Position numbers and translations under genes: made by a program. Source: Acidobacteriota bacterium (GTDB lineage: Bacteria; Acidobacteriota; Vicinamibacteria; Vicinamibacterales; CAVVIG01). Taken from it: a stretch of 61,587 nucleotides of DNA. Numbering within the stretch: the stretch's first letter is position 1; each line of letters begins with the position of its first letter. The notes below the pieces were generated by a model. That model made no database searches, was not told the origin of the DNA, and saw only the letters and a list, made by a program, of their open reading frames with translations. The stretch is from NCBI GenBank assembly GCA_020850715.1, contig JADZED010000068.1, positions 1 through 61,587 on the forward strand, read 5' to 3'. Positions 32,814 to 41,728 of the stretch are shown here, piece after piece.

Positions 32814-33275
32814 TCAGGTCGCGCTCGCGACGAAGCGCTCGATGTCTTCCGCCGGGCGCGCGCCAACCGTCCGCGTCACTTCGCGGCCGCCTGAAAATAC
32901 GGCCAGCATCGGGATCGAGCGGATGCCGAATCGCTCGCCGAGGTCGGCGAGGGCGTCGGTATTCACCTTGACCACGAGCCATTGTCCGGCGTGCCGCTTC
33001 GCGACCTTCTCGAGCTCTGGCGCCACCATCCGGCACGGGCCGCACCAGGGCGCCCAGTAGTCGACGACGATCGGAATGGACGCTCTGCCGGTCAGACGAT
33101 CGAAATCCGCCGACGAGGCGAGCTCGATCGGCGCAGCGGGCGCGCTGAGCTCCGCCTTGCAGCGGGCACAGCGCACGCTGTGTCCGAGCCGTTCGTACAG
33201 CATGCGGTTCTTCTGTCCGCACGTGTCGCACGTCACGATGAGTCCGCGGTCGTCCAGCGCGGTGTCAGCGGTCAT
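32814..33275 (-). CDS. trxC: thioredoxin 2 (zinc-binding TrxC type)
   Basis: This 153-residue disulfide reductase has an N-terminal zinc ribbon with CxxC pairs at Cys16/Cys19 and Cys36/Cys39, followed by a thioredoxin fold with the active site WCGPC (Cys78 and Cys81). The cis-Pro motif SIPMLAVF is present. Length fits TrxC. It could supply electrons to CysH, whose reduction needs thioredoxin, but it is not in the same operon. A TAGAAT box six bases before the ATG suggests a leaderless mRNA. Confidence 0.95.
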   Translation of the reverse strand: MTADTALDDRGLIVTCDTCGQKNRMLYERLGHSVRCARCKAELSAPAAPIELASSADFDRLTGRASIPIVVDYWAPWCGPCRMVAPELEKVAKRHAGQWLVVKVNTDALADLGERFGIRSIPMLAVFSGGREVTRTVGARPAEDIERFVASAT

Positions 33276-33281
33276 CCCCCG

Positions 33282-33287
33282 ATTCTA
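33282..33287 (-). promoter_or_regulatory. TANNNT box for leaderless trxC
   Basis: On the minus strand TAGAAT lies six bases (CGGGGG) before the ATG at 33275. The G-run could weakly mimic a ribosome site, but its distance to the start is zero. Confidence 0.5.
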
Positions 33288-33493
33288 CAGGGAGACGGGC
33301 GACGGCGGACCGGGGCGAGGCGCCGACGAGGTGGAGCTGGCATCCCGGCACCCTCGACCGTGGCGTGAGTCCCGGGCGCGGCGCCCAGATGCGGCGACCG
33401 AGAATACCGCGAGTAACTGAGGGATGAGCCACGCTGCCGGATGGAAGGCCCCGCCAGGGAATGGTGTCGCGCACCACGGTGCCGGGAGACTCT

Positions 33494-34564
33494 CTAGGGC
33501 GCGGCCGCAACCGCATCGCCGAGAAGCCCGACGGCGAGCGCGTAGGCGTGCGCGCAGTTGTACTCGAGGAGCGCATCGTAGTTGCGGTAGACGAGGAAAT
33601 GGCGCCGGCTTCCCGAGACCAGCGCCGCCTCGAGCGTCGACGAGGGAAGGCGCTCGCCGCCGGGCAGCGTCACGCCCAGATCGGTCCAGCGTGCCAGCGG
33701 GAGCCGGATGGTCATGTCGCGCGCGGCCTGGCACGTCCCGTCGCGCCGCGGGACGTCCGCTGCAATCCGGGTCGCGGCGGCATTCGACACCCGCACCTCC
33801 CGCCCCCATCGCTCGCCGGCGACCCACCCGTGGCCCCGGAGGTAATTGGCAATCGAGGCGAACACATCGGCCGGCGTGCCCCAGATGTCGCGCCGGCCGT
33901 CGCCGTCGAAATCCTCGGCGTACTGCAGGTAGCTCGACGGCATGAACTGCACCTGTCCCATCGCGCCGGCCCATGAGCCGCGCATCTTCGCCAGTTCGAT
34001 GTCGCCGCGGTTCACGATCTCGAGCGCGCTGAACAGTTCGTTGCGGAAGAAGGCCGCCCGCCGCGGATCCCACGCCAGCGTCGCCAGCGCCGCCACCGTC
34101 GGCCGAACGCCGCTGAAGCGGCCGTAGTTCGACTCGATGCCCCAGATGCTCACGAGCAGCGGCGCGGGGACGCCGTAGCGGCGACTGACCTTCGCCAGCA
34201 GCGCCCGATGCCGTATCAGGTGCGTCCGCCCGGCGGCGGCGGTCCGCCGCGAGGCCCGGCGCGCGATGTACTGCTCGAGGGTCTCGACGACTTCGGCCTG
34301 CGCGCGGTCGCGCTCGATCACCGACGGCAGCGGTTCGGGAAGATTCCCCAGGGCGGCTTCGACGACGGCCGGCGCGATGCCGCGCGCGAGCGCTTCGGCG
34401 CGGACGCCGGCGAGCCATTCGGAAGAAGGGGGCGGAGCGGCGCTCTGCGCACCGAGGATCGCCACGACCCCTCCGGAGCGAAGGCCGGCCGTCCCGGTGC
34501 CGACATTCGGATCCGCGATGGCGGCGACCAGCGCCAGCACGAGTACCAGGGGGAACCGCCGCAC
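33494..34564 (-). CDS. mltB: MltB-type lytic murein transglycosylase
   Basis: This 356-residue periplasmic enzyme cleaves peptidoglycan glycan strands to 1,6-anhydro-muropeptides. The signal peptide covers about 1-18, and a disordered linker runs to about 45. The catalytic Glu is in WGIESNYG. Further family blocks are SWAGAMGQVQFMPSSYLQYA, DFDGDGRRDIWGTPADVFAS and NYLRGHGWV. The frame is open five codons upstream to a TTG, but a TACACT box exactly six bases before the GTG at 34564 and the signal-peptide shape favour GTG. Confidence 0.93.
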   Translation of the reverse strand: MRRFPLVLVLALVAAIADPNVGTGTAGLRSGGVVAILGAQSAAPPPSSEWLAGVRAEALARGIAPAVVEAALGNLPEPLPSVIERDRAQAEVVETLEQYIARRASRRTAAAGRTHLIRHRALLAKVSRRYGVPAPLLVSIWGIESNYGRFSGVRPTVAALATLAWDPRRAAFFRNELFSALEIVNRGDIELAKMRGSWAGAMGQVQFMPSSYLQYAEDFDGDGRRDIWGTPADVFASIANYLRGHGWVAGERWGREVRVSNAAATRIAADVPRRDGTCQAARDMTIRLPLARWTDLGVTLPGGERLPSSTLEAALVSGSRRHFLVYRNYDALLEYNCAHAYALAVGLLGDAVAAAP

Positions 34565-34570
34565 GGCGCC

Positions 34571-34576
34571 AGTGTA
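34571..34576 (-). promoter_or_regulatory. TANNNT box for leaderless mltB
   Basis: On the minus strand TACACT lies exactly six bases (GGCGCC) before the GTG at 34564. It decides the start over the in-frame TTG at 34579. Confidence 0.5.
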
Positions 34577-34649
34577 CAACCGGTCGGGCGGTCGGCGCGG
34601 CGAAGGCGCGGAGCCCGGTGCTTCGCGAAAGGCGGCGGCCGGCGTTCCA

Positions 34650-34682
34650 GTGGTCCGTCCACGTTCAGCGCGGACGGACCAC
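34650..34682 (-). terminator. hairpin ending the efflux operon
   Basis: GTGGTCCGTCC at 34650-34660 and GGACGGACCAC at 34672-34682 form a perfect 11-bp stem with an 11-base loop. It overlaps the stop codon of the minus-strand DHA2 transporter. There is no T-run, but strength and position suggest transcription termination or 3-prime protection. Confidence 0.55.
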
Positions 34683-36265
34683 TAATGCGCGCCGACCGGC
34701 CCGCCGCCGGCGCGCGGTCGCTTCATCAGCAGCACCAGCGGAACGAACACGATGAAGAGCGCCGCCAGCAGATGGAAGATGCTCACGAAGGCGATCATCG
34801 CGGCCTGCCGCTGCACCATGGCGGCCATCGCCGCGTACGCGCGCTGGGCGGCGGTGGCCGGATCGGCGCCGGCGGCCATGAAGGCGTCGCGCATCCGCTC
34901 GAGCATCGCCTGCGCGGCGTGATCGTACGACGTCACGTTGGCTCCGAGCACCACGGCGGTCGCCTGGCTGTCGCGCGCCAGCATCGTGTTGGTCGTCGCG
35001 ATGCCGACGCTGCCGCCGATGTTGCGCATGAGGTTGAACAGGCTCGTCGCGTTGCCCATCCGCTCGCGCGGAATCGGGTCCATCGACACGGTGGTGAGCG
35101 GCACGAAGAGCAGCGACATGCCGACGCCCTGCACCAGCTGCGGCCAGAAGATGTCCCAGTAGCCCGCCTGCAGGTTGAGGTCGCCGAGCCAGATGAGCGT
35201 GATGCCGCCGATCAGCAGGCCGGCGGTGAGCAGCTTCCGCGAATCGATCCGGCCGATCAGCAGACCGGTAATCGGCATCATGAAGAACGATCCGATGCCG
35301 CGCGGCGCCATCGCGATTCCGGCCTGCAGCGGCGGATAGCCGAGCAGCGTCTGCAGCATGATCGGCAGCAGCACCATGCTGCCGTAGAGGACGAAGCCGA
35401 CGATGGCCATCAGGAACACGCCGACGGCATAGGTCCGCGCCTTGAACACCCGCAGGTCGACGATCGGATCGTCGGTCATGAGCTCGTGCACCACGAGCGC
35501 CAGGAGCGCCACGACACTGACCGCGGCCAGCGAGGTGATGAAGCGCGAGGAGAACCAGTCCTCCTGCTGCCCCTTGTCGAGCAGGATCTGCAGCGCCCCG
35601 ATCCCGACGGCGAGCATTCCGATGCCCCAGTAGTCGATGCTGCGCCGCCCGGCGCGCAGGTAGGGCGGATCGAAGATGTAGAGCTTGGTCATGACGATCG
35701 ACGCGATGCCGACCGGAATGTTGACGTAGAAGACCCAGCGCCAGCTGTAGTTGTCGGTGAGCCATCCGCCGAGCACCGGCCCGAGGATCGGCGCGACGAC
35801 AATGCCGAGGCCCCAGAACGCCATAGCCTTGCCGCGATCCTCGGGCGCGAACGCCTCGAGCAGCACCGCCTGCGATAGCGGCTGGAGGCAGCCGCCGGTG
35901 GCGCCCTGCAAGACGCGGAAGAACACGAGCGCGCCGAGACTGGGCGCAAGCCCGCACAGGAACGAGGAAGCGGTGAAGCCGACGACCGACAGCATCAGCA
36001 GCCGCTTGCGGCCGAAAGTGGTCGCCAGCCATCCTGTCATCGGGAGCACAATCGCGTTGGCGACGAGGTACGAGGTCAGCGCCCAGGTCGCCTCCTCGAT
36101 GCTCGCCGAGAGGCTGCCGGCGATGTGCGGCAGCGAGACGTTCACCACGGTGGTGTCGAGCACCTCCATGAAGGTGGCGAACATCACCGAGACGGCGACG
36201 ATCCAGGGATTCACCGCGGGAACGTGAGGGCTCGAGGATTCTGGGACTCGCGAATTGTCAGGCAT
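34682..36265 (-). CDS. DHA2-family (EmrB-type) 14-helix drug efflux transporter
   Basis: This 527-residue proton-driven MFS exporter has about 14 membrane segments. The DHA2 signatures are MEVLDTTVVNVSLPHIAG near residue 17-35, WALTSYLVANAIVLPMTGWL and the motif C-like GPVLGGWLTDNYSWRWVFYV. Together with the HlyD-type adaptor and TolC-type channel encoded just upstream, it would form a tripartite pump moving toxic compounds from the inner membrane to the outside. It is the last gene of the minus-strand trio, with 64 nt from the adaptor. No adjacent TetR or MarR regulator is present, so control is unknown. Confidence 0.94.
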   Translation of the reverse strand: MPDNSRVPESSSPHVPAVNPWIVAVSVMFATFMEVLDTTVVNVSLPHIAGSLSASIEEATWALTSYLVANAIVLPMTGWLATTFGRKRLLMLSVVGFTASSFLCGLAPSLGALVFFRVLQGATGGCLQPLSQAVLLEAFAPEDRGKAMAFWGLGIVVAPILGPVLGGWLTDNYSWRWVFYVNIPVGIASIVMTKLYIFDPPYLRAGRRSIDYWGIGMLAVGIGALQILLDKGQQEDWFSSRFITSLAAVSVVALLALVVHELMTDDPIVDLRVFKARTYAVGVFLMAIVGFVLYGSMVLLPIMLQTLLGYPPLQAGIAMAPRGIGSFFMMPITGLLIGRIDSRKLLTAGLLIGGITLIWLGDLNLQAGYWDIFWPQLVQGVGMSLLFVPLTTVSMDPIPRERMGNATSLFNLMRNIGGSVGIATTNTMLARDSQATAVVLGANVTSYDHAAQAMLERMRDAFMAAGADPATAAQRAYAAMAAMVQRQAAMIAFVSIFHLLAALFIVFVPLVLLMKRPRAGGGPVGAH

Positions 36266-36329
36266 CGATCGCGCTACTCAGGGCCGCTCATTGCTCGAGT
36301 CCTCAGGTCCTCGAATCCATTCACGTTCC

Positions 36330-37547
36330 TCATCGCAGATGGATGGTCGGCTCGGCCGACATGCCGGGCCGCAGCTGATGCTCCGGGTCCTGTCCCGGCT
36401 CCAGCACGATCTTCACCGGCACACGCTGCACGACCTTGACGAAGTTGCCGGTCGCGTTCTCCGGCGGCAGCAGGCTGAACCGTGCGCCGGTGGCCGGGGC
36501 GACGCTGTCGACGTGTCCCTCGAAGGTGCGGCCGCCGAAGGCGTCCACCTTCACCGTCGCGCGCTGGCCAGGATGGATGTCCGCCACCTGCGTCTCCTTG
36601 AAGTTCGCGGTCACCCAGACATCCTCGATCGCAACCAGCGCGAGCAGCGGCTGGCCGGGCTGGACGACCTGGCCGACCTCCACCGAGCGGTGGCTCACGA
36701 CGCCGGCCGACGGTGCGCGTATGGTCGTGTACCCGAGGTTCAGCTCCGCCTGCTGGAGCGCCGCCTTGGCCAGCGAGACCCCCGCCTCGGCCGCCTGCGC
36801 GCGCGCCTGCATGGCCGTGACCTGCTCCGGGCCCGTCTGCGCGGTCCGCAGGCCGGCGAGCGCCTGTTGTTCGCCGGCCTGGGCCTGCACCAGGTGGCTC
36901 TCGGCCACACGCAGCTCCGCTTCCGCCTCGGTGACCTGGGCTCTGGCCGAATCGACGGCCGCCCGCTGGGCGTCGGCGGTCGTCGCGGCGGCATCGAACT
37001 GCTGCTGCGAGACCTCGTCCTTCGCCAGCAGACCGCGCAGTCGCTCGACGTTCTTCGCTGCGTTGGCCGCGTCGGCCTCCGCCTCGCGCTCCTTCGCGCG
37101 TGCGGTGGCGACGCGCGCCTGGGCCGCCTCGATCTCCTTCTGCGCTTCGTCGACGCCGCTGCGCGCCTGGATCAGCGAGCCCTGCGCCGTCGTGACGTTG
37201 GCCGCCGTCGTGGTGGTCGAGATCGGGACCCCGCTGCGGGCGGCCTGCGCCGTCGCTTCCGCGTCGGCAAGCTCGGCGCGCGCCTTCGCGACGGCGACCT
37301 CGAAGTCGCGCGGGTCGAGCTCGACCAGCACCTGACCGGCGTCGACGCGCTGGTTGTCCTCGGCGGCCACCTTCGCCACCGTGCCTGCGACGCGTGCGGC
37401 GATTGGGGTCACGTGCGCGTCGATCTGCGCATCGTCTGTACTCTCGCGGCCCGAGGCAATCCACATCCACACGAGCACGACGACCACCGCGACGACGGCG
37501 AGCCCGGCCACCAGACGGAAGCGGGGATGCCTGGCAAAGGCGGGCAT
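36330..37547 (-). CDS. HlyD/EmrA-type membrane fusion protein
   Basis: This 405-residue periplasmic adaptor has one N-terminal membrane helix (FRLVAGLAVVAVVVVLVWMW) at about 10-29. A biotinyl-lipoyl half-motif follows (AHVTPIAARVAGTVAKV). A long Ala/Glu-rich coiled-coil hairpin spans about 90-255. The second lipoyl half is TTIRAPSAGVVSHRSVEVGQ, and a beta-barrel region follows with VTANFKETQ. It links the DHA2 transporter to the TolC-type channel. Its first base abuts the last base of the TolC gene's stop, so the two are tightly coupled. Confidence 0.95.
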   Translation of the reverse strand: MPAFARHPRFRLVAGLAVVAVVVVLVWMWIASGRESTDDAQIDAHVTPIAARVAGTVAKVAAEDNQRVDAGQVLVELDPRDFEVAVAKARAELADAEATAQAARSGVPISTTTTAANVTTAQGSLIQARSGVDEAQKEIEAAQARVATARAKEREAEADAANAAKNVERLRGLLAKDEVSQQQFDAAATTADAQRAAVDSARAQVTEAEAELRVAESHLVQAQAGEQQALAGLRTAQTGPEQVTAMQARAQAAEAGVSLAKAALQQAELNLGYTTIRAPSAGVVSHRSVEVGQVVQPGQPLLALVAIEDVWVTANFKETQVADIHPGQRATVKVDAFGGRTFEGHVDSVAPATGARFSLLPPENATGNFVKVVQRVPVKIVLEPGQDPEHQLRPGMSAEPTIHLR

Positions 37548-38960
37548 CTAGCGTGATCCTCCCATGATGGCGCGCAGCGTCTCCTCCGAGTCACCCATTC
37601 CCCGGAGGAGCGCCGCCTTGGCCAGGTCGTAGCCATACAAGGCGCTGATGTACTGCTCGTTGCTGGCGGCGACTGCCTCCTGCGCCTGGACGACCTCGAT
37701 GTTGCTGGCGACGCCGGCGGCGAAACGATCGCGCGCCTGCACTATCTGCTGCGCCGCAAGATCGCGCCCCTTGGTCGCCGTTTCGAGCTCCTGGGCGGTC
37801 GCCCGCAGATCAAGAAGGGCGTTCTGGATCTCGTAGTAGATCGAGGCTCTGAGGTCTTCGGCCTCGGCATTCAGCCGGCGCAACGCGGCGTCGGCCTCGA
37901 GCAGCCGCCCGTGCGTCCGGCCGCCGCTGAAGATCGGCACGCTCACGGCACCGCTGATGCTGTAGGTGCCGAGCGCGTCGCGCGCTCGGAGGCCGATGGC
38001 GCCGTAATCGGCGTCGACGCGCAGCGAAGGGAGGGCTTCGCCGATTACGGCCCTCCGCGCGGCCTCCGCAGACGTGATGCGTTCGAGCGCCGCGCGATAA
38101 TCGTTGCGCGTCGCATAGGCCCGAGCGACCGCGTCCTCGAGATCGACCTCTGGTGCGGGCAGATCCGGCAGCGCGGGATCGAGGGTGAATGCCTGGCCGA
38201 GCGGCAGGCCGATGGCGCGCGCGAGCTGCAGCCTGGCCTTCGCCGCGTCGTTGGCCGCCGCGGTCGCTCGCTGGCTCTCGGTGGCGAGCTGGACCTCGGC
38301 CCGGAGGACGTCGATACCGGCGACCAGGCCGGCGGCTTTCATGTCGACCGCCTGCTGATGCAGCGCGCTCGCCGTCGTTTCCTGGGCCTGCGCCGAGGCG
38401 GCGCGCGCCTGCGCCGCGAGCGCCTGCAGATACAGCGTGCCGGCGACGTGGATGACAAGTCCGCGCGCGTCCTGATAGGTGTAGCGCGCCGCGGCGACAG
38501 CGTGGGTCTCGGCGCGCATCTCGTTGAGCTGCTGCAGATCGAGAACCGATTGCGTCACCGAGATCCGCGCGTCGAACACGTTGAACGGTCCCACGAGGTC
38601 CGAGACGGCCGGAAACGAAGGCCCGCCCGAAGATGAACCGAAGCCGAACGCGGCGAGATTGATCTTCTGCCGCGTCTCGGCGATGCGCGCGCTCACGTCG
38701 GGCAGCAGGTCGCTCAGCGCCGTCCAGCGCGTGCCGCGCGCGCCGCCAAGGGCATGCTCGGCGGTGAGCACGCCGAGATTGTGCTCGAGCGCGCGGGTGA
38801 TCGCGTCGACGATCGTGATGACCGGTGCCTCCGCCGTCCGCGCGCCCGAGGGAACGCCGCCGAGAAACACCGGAGCGGCCGGGGGCGACACCTGCGCCGC
38901 CGACGGACGGGCAAGTGCAAGAACGGCGAACATGGGCGGCAGCAGTGATGTGAGCTTCAC
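37548..38960 (-). CDS. TolC-family outer-membrane efflux protein
   Basis: This 470-residue outer-membrane channel has a signal peptide ending PSAAQ near residue 22. Two repeated outer-membrane-efflux segments follow, with long Ala/Gln/Glu-rich helices (ITIVDAITRALEHNLGVLTA, LEDAVARAYATRNDYRAALE and NALLDLRATAQELETATKGR). It is the first gene of the tripartite pump operon. I chose GTG at 38960, preceded by GGGGATC. The frame is open another 70 codons, but that part consists of low-complexity Glu-Pro-Arg repeats from a 9-bp tandem repeat and is not plausible. Confidence 0.92.
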   Translation of the reverse strand: MKLTSLLPPMFAVLALARPSAAQVSPPAAPVFLGGVPSGARTAEAPVITIVDAITRALEHNLGVLTAEHALGGARGTRWTALSDLLPDVSARIAETRQKINLAAFGFGSSSGGPSFPAVSDLVGPFNVFDARISVTQSVLDLQQLNEMRAETHAVAAARYTYQDARGLVIHVAGTLYLQALAAQARAASAQAQETTASALHQQAVDMKAAGLVAGIDVLRAEVQLATESQRATAAANDAAKARLQLARAIGLPLGQAFTLDPALPDLPAPEVDLEDAVARAYATRNDYRAALERITSAEAARRAVIGEALPSLRVDADYGAIGLRARDALGTYSISGAVSVPIFSGGRTHGRLLEADAALRRLNAEAEDLRASIYYEIQNALLDLRATAQELETATKGRDLAAQQIVQARDRFAAGVASNIEVVQAQEAVAASNEQYISALYGYDLAKAALLRGMGDSEETLRAIMGGSR

Positions 38961-39680
38961 GAGATCCCCATTCACCCCAGTTACGCCAGGGGCGCTCGAC
39001 GGGAACAGGTTGCGCGCAAGGTCGAGGCGCCGGCAGGCATCGCGGTCGGGCTGGACCGGAATCGCCAAGGGTACTACGAAAGGTTCGCGGGGTTCACGAG
39101 GTTCATGAGGTTCACGTGGTTCGGAGCGCGCCGTCGATTCAGCGATCGACCACGCCGTGATCGATCGCATGGCGCATCGGTTCGGCGTTGCCGCGCGCTT
39201 GCCGCTTCAGAAGCCGCCGCGTGCGATACGTGATCGTCTTCACGCTCAGCGCAGGCGCGGCGGCGAATGGCGAGACCGTGCGGCCCGATCCCGATCATCC
39301 GCAGCACCCGGCCCCCGGGAGCCAACAGCCGATCGCGCGGCCGCCGCCGGCCGGATTCCGGAGGCGTAGGCGTCGTTCCCGCCCTGATCGGCCGACCCTG
39401 CCGGAATCTGCTGGATATCGGCGATCGGGCCGGGCGGCGCGCCTCCTTGGTGGAGTCGCCCGCGGCGCCGGCGGCCAGGACGCTTCAGCGGAAGCGCGGG
39501 CGGACGCATGCTCGACGCGAACGCCGGCAGTCTCGCCGCATGATGCCGGATGCCCTGCATCAGCCGCGGCGTCAGCCGATATCTCGGACATGGACGTGCC
39601 CCGCTCCGCCAACCGCCAACGACCGGCACCGCCGGAAGGGCGGCACGGCCGGCGGACCGACGCCGGTCCGGTGCGAATCC
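38961..39680. other. gene-poor stretch upstream of the efflux operon
   Basis: No supported gene is present. Open frames on both strands give Arg/Pro/Ala-rich translations without family features. The segment contains a 9-bp tandem repeat (39080-39124), described separately, and presumably the promoter of the efflux operon, which I cannot place. It reads like decaying sequence together with the receiver remnant that follows. Confidence 0.4.
39080..39124. repeat. five imperfect 9-bp tandem repeats
   Basis: Units AAGGTTCGC, GGGGTTCAC, GAGGTTCAT, GAGGTTCAC and GTGGTTCGG follow one another without gaps, sharing the core GGTTC. On the minus strand they would encode a Glu-Pro-Arg/His repeat in the discarded upstream extension of the TolC-family frame. 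Confidence 0.7.
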
Positions 39681-39929
39681 GAGGTGCTGCGCCTCCTGAG
39701 CAAGTCGCCGATCGTCGTCGACTTCTCGAATCTGCTCACATCGGCGCCACCCGCCGGGACCCGAAGTGTGTCGACCCGCTCGAAGTCTGGAAGACCCGGT
39801 GGGCTCGAGGTGCTCCATGTGGCTGGGAACATCGACCATCTGCTCGACAGGCGGCTCCGGCGGGAGGGCGAGGCCTTCCTCGAGACACCGTTCACGGCCG
39901 ACGGCCTCGTCCAGGCGGCTTCGCTCCTG
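39681..39929 (+). pseudogene. remnant of a receiver domain / hybrid sensor kinase
   Basis: In one frame the plus strand reads LEVLHVAGNIDHLL (from 39804), then GEAFLETPFTADGLVQAASLL. This closely tracks the last third of receiver domains (VLxxSGYxDD, then FLxKPFTxxxLxxxV). Just upstream, VVDFSNLLT resembles the HisKA segment AHDFNNLLT, but the phospho-accepting His is missing. No start, ribosome site or upstream sensor region is visible, and the Lys of KPF is Thr. I read this as the 3-prime relic of a hybrid histidine kinase. The intact receiver gene starts about 70 nt later. Confidence 0.45.
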
Positions 39930-40002
39930 CCGGCCGGCAGCCTTCACGAGGTTCAGCGACAATCTCCTCCGCCGGCGGGGCGGGGGCTCAGAGGAGGTGG
40001 GC

Positions 40003-40437
40003 TTGAGCGCGGTTCTCATCGTCGATGACGAGTCCAGGATTCGCGAATTGCTGGCGCGTTGGCTGGTGCCGGCCGGCTACACGGTCCACGAAGCAGACAG
40101 CGCGGAGAGCGCGCTCGCGTTGCTGGCGGAGCACGCCTTCGCGGTCGCACTATGCGACGTGCAGATGCCCGGCAAGGGGGGCTGCTGGCTGATCGATCGC
40201 CTGCGCGAGCAGGTTCCGGCGACAGCCATCGTGCTCGCCACGGCCGACGATGCGGTACCGCCGTTTGTGAGCCTGCGGGGCGGCGTGGTCGACTACCTGG
40301 TCAAGCCGTTCGCGCGCGAGCGCGTGCTGGACGCGGTCGCGCGCGCCATCGAGTGGCACCGCAGCACGGCCACCCGCGGCTTGCCGGCCGTCCCTGCGTC
40401 CGACCCGCTGGAACAATGGATCCGTCCGGGACATTGA
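40003..40437 (+). CDS. stand-alone response-regulator receiver protein
   Basis: This 144-residue CheY-like protein has phospho-acceptor Asp52 in CDVQMPGKGG, acidic pair DDE at 8-10 and Lys in LVKPFARERVL. There is no output domain; about 20 residues of disordered tail follow. The start is TTG at 40003, fixed by a strong ribosome site (GAGGAGG at 39991-39997) and by the conserved MSAVLIVDDE start. The upstream DNA holds a decayed hybrid-kinase fragment, so its cognate kinase may have been lost. The DUF5658-like gene begins two bases after its stop. Confidence 0.82.
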   Translation: MSAVLIVDDESRIRELLARWLVPAGYTVHEADSAESALALLAEHAFAVALCDVQMPGKGGCWLIDRLREQVPATAIVLATADDAVPPFVSLRGGVVDYLVKPFARERVLDAVARAIEWHRSTATRGLPAVPASDPLEQWIRPGH

Positions 40438-40438
40438 C

Positions 40439-41017
40439 TTGCGCTCACGGCTTTGTCTGAGTCTGTCGCTCGCGGTCGCGTATGGCATCGTCGCCGTGCT
40501 CGCCGCCGCGCGCCCGGCCGGCGCGCAGGAACGGCAGGCCGACAGCCAGAGGTCTCCGGCCGCAGCGGCCGTGGCGCCGGTCCCCGCCCCGGTCGTCCCG
40601 CCGGCGACTGCGGTCCAGGCGCCGATGGACCGCAGCCTGCTGAAGGACGGCACGCTCAACGCCCGAATGCTCGACATCCCGCCGTTCGCGATCGGCCCGA
40701 GTCGGGCGCGACGGCCCGCGGCGCTGCCCGCCCTGTACGCCGGCTTCATTGCGCTCGAGGCCTACGACGGGTATTCGACCTCGCGCGGGCTTGCGCACGG
40801 TGCGGCCGAATCGAACCCATTGGTTCGCTGGGCGATCGGCCATCCCGCGAAGCTCTGGGCGGTGAAGGCCTCGGCGGCCGCCGTGTCGATCATCTTCGCG
40901 GAGCGCCTGTGGAGAGGCAACCGCCGCGCGAAGGCGGTGACCGTCATGGTGCTGTCGAACGCGGTGATGGGCTTTGTGGCCGTCCGGAACGCCCGTGCCG
41001 TCCAGGCCAGCCGCTGA
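40439..41017 (+). CDS. DUF5658-like exported or membrane protein
   Basis: This 192-residue protein has a signal-like N-terminus (about 1-29, ending AGAQ) and a Pro/Ala linker at 35-65. The DUF5658-type pattern follows: ALEAYDGYSTSRGLAHGAAESNPLVR with two or three membrane helices to the end (LWAVKASAAAVSIIFAERLW, then VTVMVLSNAVMGFVAVRNA). The start is TTG at 40439, one base after the receiver gene's stop, so the two are likely co-transcribed. Function unknown. Confidence 0.72.
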   Translation: MRSRLCLSLSLAVAYGIVAVLAAARPAGAQERQADSQRSPAAAAVAPVPAPVVPPATAVQAPMDRSLLKDGTLNARMLDIPPFAIGPSRARRPAALPALYAGFIALEAYDGYSTSRGLAHGAAESNPLVRWAIGHPAKLWAVKASAAAVSIIFAERLWRGNRRAKAVTVMVLSNAVMGFVAVRNARAVQASR

Positions 41018-41047
41018 CCTCCGCCGGTTCGCGCGCACGTGCGCGGG

Positions 41048-41053
41048 TACACT
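41048..41053 (+). promoter_or_regulatory. TANNNT box for the leaderless two-component operon
   Basis: TACACT lies exactly six bases (AGGAGC) before the GTG at 41060. AGGAG is too close to the start to work as a normal ribosome site. Confidence 0.5.
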
Positions 41054-41059
41054 AGGAGC

Positions 41060-41728
41060 GTGCGCGCGCTTGTCGTTGAAGATGACGCCGCCATTGCGGA
41101 GTTCGTCGCGCGCGGGCTGCGCGAGGCCGGCTTCGCCGTCGACCATGCGTCTGGCGGAGAGGAGGGACTCGAAGCGGCGCGCAGCGGCCTTTACGACGTC
41201 GCCGTCGTCGACCTGATGCTGCCGGGACGCGACGGCCTCTCGGTGATCGAGACCATGCGCGCTGCGGGCATCCTGACGCCGGTGCTGATCCTCAGCGCCC
41301 GGCGATCAGTTGACGATCGGGTCCGGGGACTCCAGGCGGGCGGCGACGACTACCTGACCAAGCCCTTCGCGTTCGCCGAGTTGCTGGCCCGCATCCAGGC
41401 GCTCGTGCGGCGCGCGTCGCGCACGCCGGAGCCCACCACACTCACCGTCGGCGACCTGACGCTCGATCTGCTGTCGCGCCGCGTCGTCCGCCGCGGCGTT
41501 CCCATCGATCTGAGGCCGCGGGAGTTCGCGCTGCTCGAGTACCTGATGCGGCACACCGGCACGGTGCTCTCCAAGACGATGATCCTGTCGCACGTCTGGG
41601 ATTACAGCTTCGATCCGCAGACCAACGTCGTCGACGTGCTGGTGAGCCGTCTGCGCGAGAGAATCGACCGGCCATTCGAGAAGAAACTGCTGCAGACGGT
41701 TCGCGGCGTCGGGTACGTGATCCGGTGA
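41060..41728 (+). CDS. OmpR/PhoB-family response regulator
   Basis: This 222-residue DNA-binding regulator has receiver domain 1-115 with phospho-acceptor Asp51 in VVDLMLPGRDG and Lys in LTKPFAFAELL. The winged-helix output domain spans 125-221 (LRPREFALLEYLMRHTGTVL, then VDVLVSRLRERID and the terminal TVRGVGYVIR). It overlaps the following histidine kinase by four bases (GTGA). HtrA comes after the kinase, so control of envelope stress, as in Cpx-type systems, is a fair inference. GTG at 41060 is chosen over GTG at 41039 because TACACT lies six bases ahead. Confidence 0.94.
   Translation: MRALVVEDDAAIAEFVARGLREAGFAVDHASGGEEGLEAARSGLYDVAVVDLMLPGRDGLSVIETMRAAGILTPVLILSARRSVDDRVRGLQAGGDDYLTKPFAFAELLARIQALVRRASRTPEPTTLTVGDLTLDLLSRRVVRRGVPIDLRPREFALLEYLMRHTGTVLSKTMILSHVWDYSFDPQTNVVDVLVSRLRERIDRPFEKKLLQTVRGVGYVIR

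Noticed and set aside
39246..40019. 257-codon minus-strand open frame in the gene-poor stretch
   Set aside because: It has no ribosome site, no family features and Arg/Pro-rich composition. It overlaps the start of the supported receiver gene.
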